DNA from: Achatina immaculata
Taxonomy: Eukaryota > Mollusca > Gastropoda > Stylommatophora > Achatinidae
Direction: 5' to 3'
DNA length: 64,000 bases
Assembly: GCA_009760885.1 (NCBI GenBank)
Contig: CM019701.1
Coordinates: 17,117,975-17,181,974, forward strand
This document shows positions 24,238 to 34,177 of the stretch, piece after piece. The number at the start of each line of letters is the position of its first letter. Position 1 is the stretch's first letter. Below the pieces are notes generated by a model. The model was not told the DNA's origin and did no database searches. It saw only the letters and a program-made list of their open reading frames with translations. A program made the position numbers and the translations under genes.

Positions 24238-24606
24238 CTAGGGTTTCAATATTTCCTGTACTGCATTGTGTCCTATTCCAAGATTTACAGTGATTTCAGA
24301 TACTGTGACACGTCTGTCTTTTTTAATGATGTCGTCAACCCTTTCCACGTTGCGTTCAGGGGAGGCAAATCGAGGGCGACTGCTGCGAGGCATATCTTGG
24401 ATGCTCGTGTTTCCATCTTTGAAATGTTTCACCCACCTCCTAACACTGCTAGCACCCATACACACATCTCCATAAGCAAGTTGAAGTCTTTGGCGAATTT
24501 CAGCAGCAGGGATTTCCTCTTTAACAAGGAACTCAATAACAGCACATTGATGAAACGGAACTTCAGCACCCATCATTTGTTTATGCTCAGCATGGTTACA
24601 TGACAC
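24238..24606 (-). pseudogene. Mariner-type transposase N-terminal part
   Basis: 122 codons: AVIEFLVKEEIPAAEIRQRL, SVRRWVKHFKDGNTSIQD and SSRPRFASPERN fit the two HTH motifs and linker of mariner-type transposases. Starts at a plausible Met. Confidence 0.8.
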
Positions 24607-25044
24607 ATGATAGTGATGTCAAGTGACCTCTACTTAAAGTGCAAAGGATGCTGATTAAGGTGATACATTTATATTTTCTCTATCTATAAATTTCGATTTT
24701 AAAAAAAACTTTTTGCTCACGACTTTCGACAGTCATTGCAGACTGACACAACCGAGGTTAGTCTTAGCAAGTCTAAGGCCTTATGTGCAGTTTTACCAAT
24801 GGTACCTCCACTCAGAACAAAAATTAGATCAAAGTGAAAAGACAAAAATGTATTCTGAACTTGCATGCATTTATTAAACACATGATCAAGAAAATTCTTC
24901 ACAAAAATATAAACAGTATATTTTAAACACTTTATTCTCACTTTTTTCCAGAAAATTCTCTTTACAAGAGCAATCTTTCTCAATTCCCTACCCCCCCTGC
25001 TTCTTGACATTCAAATGATAAAACTGCAAAATTATTTTGTCCAT

Positions 25045-25250
25045 CTTGATCTCCATTGTGATCTTCTTCATCTCCATCTTCATCTCCACTTTAATCTCCT
25101 TCTTGATCTCCACATTAATCTCCACTTTAATCACCACCTTAATCTCCTTCTTGATCTCCACCTTAATCTCCTTCTTAATCTCCACCTTAATCTCCTTCTT
25201 GATCTCCACCTTAATCTCCTTTTTGATCTCCACATTAATCTCCAGCTTAG
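25045..25250. repeat. 18-24-bp CT-rich tandem repeat
   Basis: Units of ATCTCCACCTTAATCTCCTT. 24741-25044 is plain intron. Confidence 0.88.
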
Positions 25251-25332
25251 ACCTGAAGTAGATTTTAATCAAAAGAAGCTTCCTTCTTCTGAAGCTGCCA
25301 CTCTTTACAAGAAACATTAAACCTGTCTCTAC

Positions 25333-25616
25333 AGAAGTAAACAAGAGTGTGAGCAGAGTAAACAGGAGTGTGTGCAGAGTAAACAGGAGTGTATGCAGAG
25401 TAAACAGGAGTGTATGCAGAGTAAACAGGACTGTGAGCAGAGTAAACAGGAGTGTGAGCAGAGTAAACAGGAGTGTGTGCAGACTAAACAGGAGTGTGTG
25501 CAGAGTAAACAGGAGTGTCAGCAGAGTAAACAGGAGTGTGTGCAGAGTAAACAGGAGTGTGTGCAGAGTAAACAGGAGTGTGAGCAGAGTAAACAGGAGT
25601 GTGAGCAGAGTAAGAG
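25333..25616. repeat. 21-bp minisatellite, 13 copies
   Basis: Units of AGAGTAAACAGGAGTGTGTGC; a multiple of three, so two forward frames stay open. 25617-26472 is intron with nothing recognisable. Confidence 0.92.
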
Positions 25617-26633
25617 ACTGTAGATTCTGTCTCTTCAACATAGAGAAGTCATCTGTATCTGAGAAATATGATCTCTTCAGTACAGACATGGTCATCTACA
25701 TCTGAGATGTCTGTGCTAAATAAACATCATATTTTGGTTCTGTATATGCAGTTGCTAGAAAAGCTGCATGGATTTTTAGCAGTTGTTGAATTCTCATGGA
25801 TTTCTGTTCAAACTAAAAAGATCAATGGTGCAAAGGACATAATGTTTCTGTACTTATGTAAAACATTATCACAAGTCACACTGCAGTTACATGCTGTATT
25901 GTGTATACCCTCCACATCTGGCTTGATGCAGTTATTTAAATACCTGTACTTTATAGTCAGCCATATTTGCCACCTGGCTCTTCCATCAGTAAGCTTTACA
26001 GCTTTTCTTGCTGGGAGTATGGTATATGCACCAGTTTGGAGATGACTGTTTTATCCAGTACTAAAACTAATAAAGTGGATCAATGTCCCTCCCTTCTCTG
26101 GTGACTGTTATTTAAATCTATTTTTAGGATTGGTTCAGCTTTTCAGTTTCAGAAAGTTTGGTTATAATGCACATCTCATTAGCCCCAGACTCCAGCAACA
26201 TGCTTAAAGTTTATCTGTAATTTATCTTATCACATACTACCTGCTGCTGTTACATACAGGTAGTTAATACAATCCAGTTACCTAACCTTGTTAGTTCCTG
26301 GTTAGTTCTGGACAAACAAAATACTTCCCAAATTGTTTATGCTGCAACAGAGACTTACAAAAGACAGTTCTGTTTATCCCAAAATAGCTAATGCATAATA
26401 AATGTGTTTTGTAGAAACTAGTAAAGATTTGCACAACTACTATAAATTTCTGCTTTACGTCAGTGTTTGCATGTTCAAGTAATAAAGCGCTCTTCAGATT
26501 TTTGTCTACATGTAGCTATGAACAATTTTATCATGAAAAATGATAAACTGTAAACCAAAGCGTGTTGTGTAAGTTGCAAGAATGAACAGAAATGGAAGAT
26601 TCACTGAAAGCATAATGTGCTGTCAACAGGTGC

Positions 26634-26756
26634 AACAGACGTGTAGACTCTTCTAGTTGCACACTCAGTCACAACAGACGTGTAGACTCTTCTAGTTGCA
26701 CACTCAGTCACAACAGACGTGTAGACTCTTCTAGTTGCACACTCAGTCACAACAGA
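26634..26756. repeat. 39-bp tandem repeat, three copies
   Basis: Units of AGACGTGTAGACTCTTCTAG; copied at 29160-29282. Confidence 0.92.
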
Positions 26757-26909
26757 TAATGAAACAATCATATCGGCTATTTTTGTAGCTTTATAATTCA
26801 GTTTGTCCTGAGGTCAGTCTTGGATACAACACTCCCACATTCATCAATCTTTGCAAACTAATACAGTAACTTTCGACTTGCCTGCAGGTGCTGCCTGCAG
26901 CACCCTGAC

Positions 26910-27206
26910 TTGCTGAAATATTCTCTGGTCTCCTTGCTGACCCTGATGCAGCTGCTGTGCTGATGGTGGCAGGAAACTCTGACCTATATTACCAGCACTA
27001 CTTCTCAAACTACTGGTTGGGTTACCTAGTACACTGTCTTTGAAACTGAGTTGATTCTGCTGCTGGTGTTGCTGATGTTGATTCTGCTGCTGGTGTTGCT
27101 GATGTTGATTATGTTGTCTTTGCTGCAGCATATGACTGGCAGGGTTCAGTGAGGTGCTGACTGGAAATGACTGCACTAAGTTGGAATTAAGAGAAAACTG
27201 CCCATC
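26910..27206 (-). CDS. Gln-rich exon, copy 3 of 3
   Basis: The transcript-last copy of the 297-nt exon, joined in phase 0 to exon 19817-20007 (RIFQQ-VATSFTQ). Splice sites are intact. The minisatellite on its acceptor side (27209-27830) is more degenerate than those next to the other copies. Confidence 0.65.
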
Positions 27207-27208
27207 CT

Positions 27209-27830
27209 GTGAAAGATAAAGATAAAACTATTCATCTTGTGAAAGATAAAAGATAAAACTGTCCATCCTGGGAAAGATTAAGATAAATCTCACCATCCTG
27301 GGAAAAATAAAACTGGCCATTCTAGGAAAGATAAAACTGGCCATTCTAGGAAAGATAAAACTGGCCATCCTGGGAAAGATAAAGATAAAACTGTCCATCC
27401 TGAGAAAGATAAAGATAAAATTGGCCATCTTTGGAAAGATACAACTGGCCATCCTGGAAAAGATAAAGATAAAACTTTATCCTGGGAAAGATAAAGATAC
27501 AACTGGCCATCCTGGAAAAGATAAAGATAAAACTGGCCATCCTTGAATGATAAAGAGACAATTGGTCATCCTTGGAAAGTTAAAGATAAAACTGGCCATC
27601 ATGGGGAAAAATAAAGATAAAACTGTCCATCCTGGGAAAGATAAAGATAAAACTGTCCATCCTGGGAAAGATAAAGATAAAACTGTCCATCCTGGGAAAG
27701 ATAAAGATAAAACTGTCCATCCTGGGAAAGATAAAGATAAAACTGTCCATCCTGGGAAAGATAAAGATAAAACTGTCCATCCTGGGAAAGATAAAGATAA
27801 AACTGTCCATCCTGGGAAAGATAAAGAAAC
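27209..27830. repeat. 30-bp minisatellite made of 3' splice-site copies, block 1
   Basis: On the minus strand each unit reads TTTCCCAGGATGGACAGTTT; the exon acceptor (TTTCACAG then GATGGGCAGTTT) is the last unit. About 20 units, degenerate near the exon and uniform away from it. Confidence 0.92.
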
Positions 27831-27889
27831 TGAACTATGCATGTGTCCCATGTGGAGTACATATGACCCAAGTACATTCCTTGTACAGA

Positions 27890-28160
27890 TGGAATATGGT
27901 CCCAGCATGTGTCTTGTATGGAGGAAATATGATCCCAACATGTGTCTTGTATGTAGGAAATATGGTCCCAGCATGTGTCTTGTATGGATAAAATATGGTC
28001 CCAGCAAGTGTCTTGTATGGAGAATATATAGTCCCAGCATGTGTCTTGTATGGAGGAAATATGGTCCCAACATGTGTCTTGTATGGAGAAAATATGGTCC
28101 CAGCATGTGTCTTGGAGAATATATAGTCCCAGCATTTGTCTTGTATGGAGAAAATATAGT
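27890..28160. repeat. 33-bp tandem repeat, eight to nine units
   Basis: Units of CCCAGCATGTGTCTTGTATGG; present also at 30418-30685 and 33353-33620, the last with more uniform units. A related 32-bp repeat (TGTACATATACTGTATGGAG) follows each. Confidence 0.9.
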
Positions 28161-28717
28161 TCAAAACATTTCCTGTACATGACTATATGAAGTAAACAGG
28201 TCCTTGTACATATACTGTATGGAGAAACCATGTCCCTGTACATATACTGTATGGAGAAATCATGTCCCTGTATATGTACTTGCATGAAAACAAATATGTC
28301 CCTGTACATGTACTGTACAAAGAAATCATGTCCCTGTGTAAGTAATGTATGCAGAAATCATGTCCAAATGAAATACATAAATATACATGAGGTCACTGTG
28401 ATAACCAAGTGCTAAAAGTATTTAAAACAAAAGTTGCAAAAGCTTTAATTAAGAACCACATAGTTGTTCTACAGTTAAAAATAAAGGACAAAGAAGTAGA
28501 GAAAGCAGATTTACGTAGCATGAATGCTATACAACAAAAAGGAATGGAAGAAAAATTAGAAACATGAATACATACTACTCACATACTTGGAAGATAAACA
28601 AATGCTGGAGAATACAAGGCTAAAACAAGCTCTGAGGGGATGTGCCACCAAGTCCACAACCATACATTGATAATATATTCTTAGACAGGAAAAACATCAT
28701 GACTGCAGTAAAATTGG

Positions 28718-29000
28718 TTTAGTAATAAAGGTAGACTGAGGTGTAAGGTTCTAGTAATAAAGGTAGATGGGTGTAAGGTTCTAGTAATAAAGGTAGACAG
28801 AGGTGTAAGGTTCTAGCAATAAAGGTAGACAGAGGTGTAAGGTTCTAGTAATAAAGATAGACAGAGGTGTAAGGTTCTAGTAATAAGATAGACAGAGGTG
28901 TAAGGTTCTAGTAATAAAGATAGACAGAGGTGTAAGGTTCTAGTAATAAAGATAGACAGAGGTGTAAGGTTCTAGTAATAAGATAGACAGAGTGTAAGGT
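28718..29000. repeat. 33-bp minisatellite, block 1
   Basis: Units of GTGTAAGGTTCTAGTAATAA, about eight copies. 28362-28717 is non-repetitive intron copied in each triplication unit. Confidence 0.92.
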
Positions 29001-29435
29001 TCAAGTAATAAAGCGCTCTTCAGATTTTTGTCTACATGTAGCTATGAACAATTTTATCATGAAAAATGATAAACTGTAAACCAAAGCGTGTTGTGTAAGT
29101 TGCAAGAATGAACAGAAATGGAAGATTCACTGAAAGCATAATGTGCTGTCAACAGGTGCAACAGACGTGTAGACTCTTCTAGTTGCACACTCAGTCACAA
29201 CAGACGTGTAGACTCTTCTAGTTGCACACTCAGTCACAACAGACGTGTAGACTCTTCTAGTTGCACACTCAGTCACAACAGATAATGAAACAATCATATC
29301 GGCTATTTTTGTAGCTTTATAATTCAGTTTGTCCTGAGGTCAGTCTTGGATACAACACTCCCACATTCATCAATCTTTGCAAACTAATACAGTAACTTTC
29401 GACTTGCCTGCAGGTGCTGCCTGCAGCACCCTGAC

Positions 29436-29732
29436 TTGCTGAAATATTCTCTGGTCTCCTTGCTGACCCTGATGCAGCTGCTGTGCTGATGGTGGCAGGA
29501 AACTCTGACCTATATTACCAGCACTACTTCTCAAACTACTGGTTGGGTTACCTAGTACACTGTCTTTGAAACTGAGTTGATTCTGCTGCTGGTGTTGCTG
29601 ATGTTGATTCTGCTGCTGGTGTTGCTGATGTTGATTATGTTGTCTTTGCTGCAGCATATGACTGGCAGGGTTCAGTGAGGTGCTGACTGGAAATGACTGC
29701 ACTAAGTTGGAATTAAGAGAAAACTGCCCATC
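29436..29732 (-). CDS. Gln-rich exon, copy 2 of 3
   Basis: Same 297-nt phase-0/0 exon as 32365-32661, with intact acceptor and donor, inside the second unit of a large tandem triplication. Its sequence appears identical to the other two copies over the coding part, implying recent duplication, gene conversion or an assembly artefact. Confidence 0.6.
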
Positions 29733-29734
29733 CT

Positions 29735-30354
29735 GTGAAAGATAAAGATAAAACTATTCATCTTGTGAAAGATAAAAGATAAAACTGTCCATCCTGGGAA
29801 AGATTAAGATAAATCTCACCATCCTGGGAAAAATAAAACTGGCCATTCTAGGAAAGATAAAACTGGCCATTCTAGGAAAGATAAAACTGGCCATCCTGGG
29901 AAAGATAAAGATAAAACTGTCCATCCTGAGAAAGATAAAGATAAAATTGGCCATCTTTGGAAAGATACAACTGGCCATCCTGGAAAAGATAAAGATAAAA
30001 CTGTCCATCCTGGGAAAGATAAAGATACAACTGGCCATCCTGGGAAAGATAAAGATAAAACTGGCCATCCTGGGAAAGATAAAGATAAAACTGGCCATCC
30101 TGGGAAAGATAAAGATAAAACTGGCCATCCTGGGAAAGATAAAGATAAAACTGTCCATCCTGGGAAAGATAAAGATAAAACTGTCCATCCTGGGAAAGAT
30201 AAAGATAAAACTGTCCATCCTGGGAAAGATAAAGATAAAACTGTCCATCCTGGGAAAGATAAAGATAAAACTGTCCATCCTGGGAAAGATAAAGATAAAA
30301 CTGTCCATCCTGGGAAAGATAAAGATAAAACTGTCCATCCTGGGAAAGATAAAG
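29735..30354. repeat. 30-bp splice-acceptor minisatellite, block 2
   Basis: As block 1, about 20 units, adjoining exon copy 29436-29732. Confidence 0.92.
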
Positions 30355-31245
30355 AAACTGAACTATGCATGTGTCCCATGTGGAGTACATATGACCCAAG
30401 TACATTCCTTGTACAGATGGAATATGGTCCCAGCATGTGTCTTGTATGGAGGAAATATGATCCCAACATGTGTCTTGTATGTAGGAAATATGGTCCCAGC
30501 ATGTGTCTTGTATGGATAAAATATGGTCCCAGCAAGTGTCTTGTATGGAGAATATATAGTCCCAGCATGTGTCTTGTATGGAGGAAATATGATCCCAACA
30601 TGTGTCTTGTATGGAGAAAATATGGTCCCAGCATGTGTCTTGGAGAATATATAGTCCCAGCATGTGTCTTGTATGGAGAAAATATAGTTCAAAACATTTC
30701 CTGTACATGACTATATGAAGTAAACAGGTCCTTGTACATATACTGTATGGAGAAACCATGTCCCTGTACATATACTGTATGGAGAAATCATGTCCCTGTA
30801 TATGTACTTGCATGAAAACAAATATGTCCCTGTACATGTACTGTACAAAGAAATCATGTCCCTGTGTAAGTAATGTATGCAGAAATCATGTCCAAATGAA
30901 ATACATAAATATACATGAGGTCACTGTGATAACCAAGTGCTAAAAGTATTTAAAACAAAAGTTGCAAAAGCTTTAATTAAGAACCACATAGTTGTTCTAC
31001 AGTTAAAAATAAAGGACAAAGAAGTAGAGAAAGCAGATTTACGTAGCATGAATGCTATACAACAAAAAGGAATGGAAGAAAAATTAGAAACATGAATACA
31101 TACTACTCACATACTTGGAAGATAAACAAATGCTGGAGAATACAAGGCTAAAACAAGCTCTGAGGGGATGTGCCACCAAGTCCACAACCATACATTGATA
31201 ATATATTCTTAGACAGGAAAAACATCATGACTGCAGTAAAATTGG

Positions 31246-32286
31246 TTTAGTAATAAAGGTAGACTGAGGTGTAAGGTTCTAGTAATAAAGATAGATGGGT
31301 GTAAGGTTCTAGTAATAAAGGTAGACAGAGGTGTAAGGTTCTAGCAATAAAGGTAGACAGAGGTGTAAGGTTCTAGTATAAAGATAGACAGAGGTGTAAG
31401 GTTCTAGTAATAAAGATAGACAGAGGTGTAAGGTTCTAGTAATAAAGATAGACAGAGGTGTAAGGTTCTAGTAATAAAGATAGACAGAGGTGTAAGGTTC
31501 TAGTAATAAAGATAGACAGAGGTGTAAGGTTCTAGTAATAAAGATAGACAGAGGTGTAAGGTTCTAGTAATAAAGATAGACAGAGGTGTAAGGTTCTAGT
31601 AATAAAAGTAGACAGAGGTGTAAGGTTCTAGTAATAAAGATAGACAGAGGTGTAAGGTTCTAGTAATAAAGATAGACAGAGGTGTAAGGTTCTAGTAATA
31701 AAGATAGACAGAGGTGTAAGGTTCTAGTAATAAAGATAGACAGAGGTGTAAGGTTCTAGTAATAAAGATAGACAGAGGTGTAAGGTTCTAGTATTAAAGG
31801 TAGACAGGGGTGTAAGGTTCTAGTAATAAAGATAGACAGAGGTGTAAGGTTCTAGTAATAAAGGTAGACAGAGGTGTAAGGTTCTAGTAATAAAGGTAGA
31901 CAGGGGTGTAAGGTTCTAGTAATAAAGATAGACAGAGGTGTAAGGTTCTAGTAATAAAGATAGACAGAGGTGTAAGGTTCTAGTAATAAAGATAGACAGG
32001 GGTGTAAGGTTCTAGTAATAAAGATAGACAGAGGTGTAAGGTTCTAGTAATAAAGATAGACAGGGGTGTAAGGTTCTAGTAATAAAGAGAGACAGGAGTG
32101 TAAGCTTCTAGTAATAAAGGTAGACAGGGGTGTAAGGTTCTAGTAATAAAGGTAGACAGAGGTGTAAGGTTCTAGTAATAAAGGTAGACAGAGGTGTAAG
32201 GTTCTAGTAATAAAGGTAGACAGAGGTGTAAGGTTCTAGTAATAAAGATAGACAGAGGTGTAAGGTTCTAGTAATAAAGATAGACA
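31246..32286. repeat. 33-bp minisatellite, block 2
   Basis: About 31 copies of the same unit; ends by running straight into the third triplication unit. Confidence 0.95.
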
Positions 32287-32364
32287 CTCCCACATTCATC
32301 AATCTTTGCAAACTAATACAGTAACTTTCGACTTGCCTGCAGGTGCTGCCTGCAGCACCCTGAC

Positions 32365-32661
32365 TTGCTGAAATATTCTCTGGTCTCCTTGCTGACCCTG
32401 ATGCAGCTGCTGTGCTGATGGTGGCAGGAAACTCTGACCTATATTACCAGCACTACTTCTCAAACTACTGGTTGGGTTACCTAGTACACTGTCTTTGAAA
32501 CTGAGTTGATTCTGCTGCTGGTGTTGCTGATGTTGATTCTGCTGCTGGTGTTGCTGATGTTGATTATGTTGTCTTTGCTGCAGCATATGACTGGCAGGGT
32601 TCAGTGAGGTGCTGACTGGAAATGACTGCACTAAGTTGGAATTAAGAGAAAACTGCCCATC
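32365..32661 (-). CDS. Gln-rich exon of coactivator-like gene, copy 1 of 3 in transcript order
   Basis: Acceptor CTTTCACAG, donor GTCAGG after CAA; 297 nt, phase 0 both sides, 99 codons. It encodes DGQFSLNSNLVQSF, a His/Gln stretch with an internal 9-residue repeat, LSFKDSVLGNPTSS and RIFQQ at the end. A GC-type donor (AG before GCAAGT) lies about 26 nt further on but would give phase 1 and a quick stop with the next exon. Copies at 29436 and 26910 appear identical. All three are in-frame with each other, so one, two or three could be included in the mRNA. Confidence 0.65.
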
Positions 32662-32663
32662 CT

Positions 32664-33283
32664 GTGAAAGATAAAGATAAAACTGTCCATCCTGGGAAAG
32701 ATAAAGATAAAACTGTCCATCCTGGGAAAGATAAAGATAAAACTGGCCATTCTAGGAAAGATAAAACTGGCCATTCTAGGAAAGATAAAACTGGCCATTC
32801 TAGGAAAGATAAAACTGTCCATCCTGGGAAAGATAAAGATAAAACTGTCCATCCTGGGAAAGATAAAGATAAAATTGGCCATCTTTGGAAAGATACAACT
32901 GGCCATCCTGGAAAAGATAAAGATAAAACTGTCCATCCTGGGAAAGATAAAGATACAACTGGCCATCCTGGAAAAGATAAAGATAAAACTGTCCATCCTG
33001 GGAAAGATAAAGATAAAACTGTCCATCCTGGGAAAGATAAAGATAAAACTGTCCATCCTGGGAAAGATAAAGATAAAACTGTCCATCCTGGGAAAGATAA
33101 AGATAAAACTGTCCATCCTGGGAAAGATAAAGATAAAACTGTCCATCCTGGGAAAGATAAAGATAAAACTGTCCATCCTGGGAAAGATAAAGATAAAACT
33201 GTCCATCCTGGGAAAGATAAAGATAAAACTGTCCATCCTGGGAAAGATAAAGATAAAACTGTCCATCCTGGGAAAGATAAAGA
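32664..33283. repeat. 30-bp splice-acceptor minisatellite, block 3
   Basis: As blocks 1 and 2, adjoining exon copy 32365-32661. The order of variant units differs between blocks. Confidence 0.92.
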
Positions 33284-34177
33284 AACTGAACTATGCATGT
33301 GTCCCATGTGGAGTACATATGACCCAAGTACATTCCTTGTACAGATGGAATATGGTCCCAGCATGTGTCTTGTATGGAGGAAATATGGTCCCAACATGTG
33401 TCTTGTATGGAGGAAATATGGTCCCAGCATGTGTCTTGTATGGAGAAAATATGGTCCCAGCATGTGTCTTGTATGGAGAAAATATGGTCCCAGCATGTGT
33501 CTTGTATGGAGGAAATATGGTCCCAACATGTGTCTTGTATGGAGAAAATATGGTCCCAGCATGTGTCTTGTATGGAGAAAATATGGTCCCAGCATGTGTC
33601 TTGTATGGAGAAAATATAGTTCAAAACATTTCCTGTACATGACTATATGAAGTAAACAGGTCCTTGTACATATACTGTATGGAGAAACCATGTCCCTGTA
33701 CATATACTGTATGGAGAAATCATGTCCCTGTATATGTACTTGCATGAAAACAAATATGTCCCTGTACATATACTGTATGGAGAAATCATGTCCCTGTGTA
33801 AGTAATGTATGCAGAAATCATGTCCAAATGAAATACATAAATATACATGAGGTCACTGTGATAACCAAGTGCTAAAAGTATTTAAAACAAAAGTTGCAAA
33901 GCTTTAATTAAGAACCACATAGTTGTTCTACAGTTAAAAATAAAGGACAAAGAAGTAGAGAAAGCAGATTTACGTAGCATGAATGCTATACAACAAAAAG
34001 GAATGGAAGAAAAATTAGAAACATGAATACATACTACTCACATACTTGGAAGATAAACAAATGCTGGAGAATACAAGGCTAAAACAAGCTCTGAGGGGAT
34101 GTGCCACCAAGTCCACAACCATACATTGATAATATATTCTTAGACAGGAAAAACATCATGACTGCAGTAAAATTGGT

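Larger units (their letters stand above)
23804..24740 (-). mobile_element. Second mariner-type element, internally deleted
   Basis: TA at 23802 and long (~95-bp) imperfect inverted termini; the matching inner parts, with GAAAATATAAATGTATCACC, lie at 23860-23895 and 24642-24690. At about 940 bp it is shorter than a complete mariner, and the middle of the transposase is missing. Confidence 0.82.
26473..28998. repeat. Large tandem triplication, unit 1
   Basis: Shares sequence from AAGTAATAAAGCGCTCTTCA onwards with 28999-32285. Contains the 297-nt exon and arrays of 39, 30 and 33 bp. Confidence 0.9.
28999..32285. repeat. Large tandem triplication, unit 2
   Basis: Second unit; longer than the first because its 33-bp array grew to about one kilobase. 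Confidence 0.9.

Noticed and set aside
25333..25616. Regular 21-bp repeats considered as a CRISPR-like array
   Set aside because: Units are contiguous with no unique spacers, within an animal intron.
27477..33769. Open frames of 200-375 codons on both strands (SLSFPGWTVL, GKDKDKTVHP types)
   Set aside because: The 30-bp and 33-bp units are multiples of three, so frames stay open by chance on both strands. Only the 297-nt exons in this region have splice and phase support.
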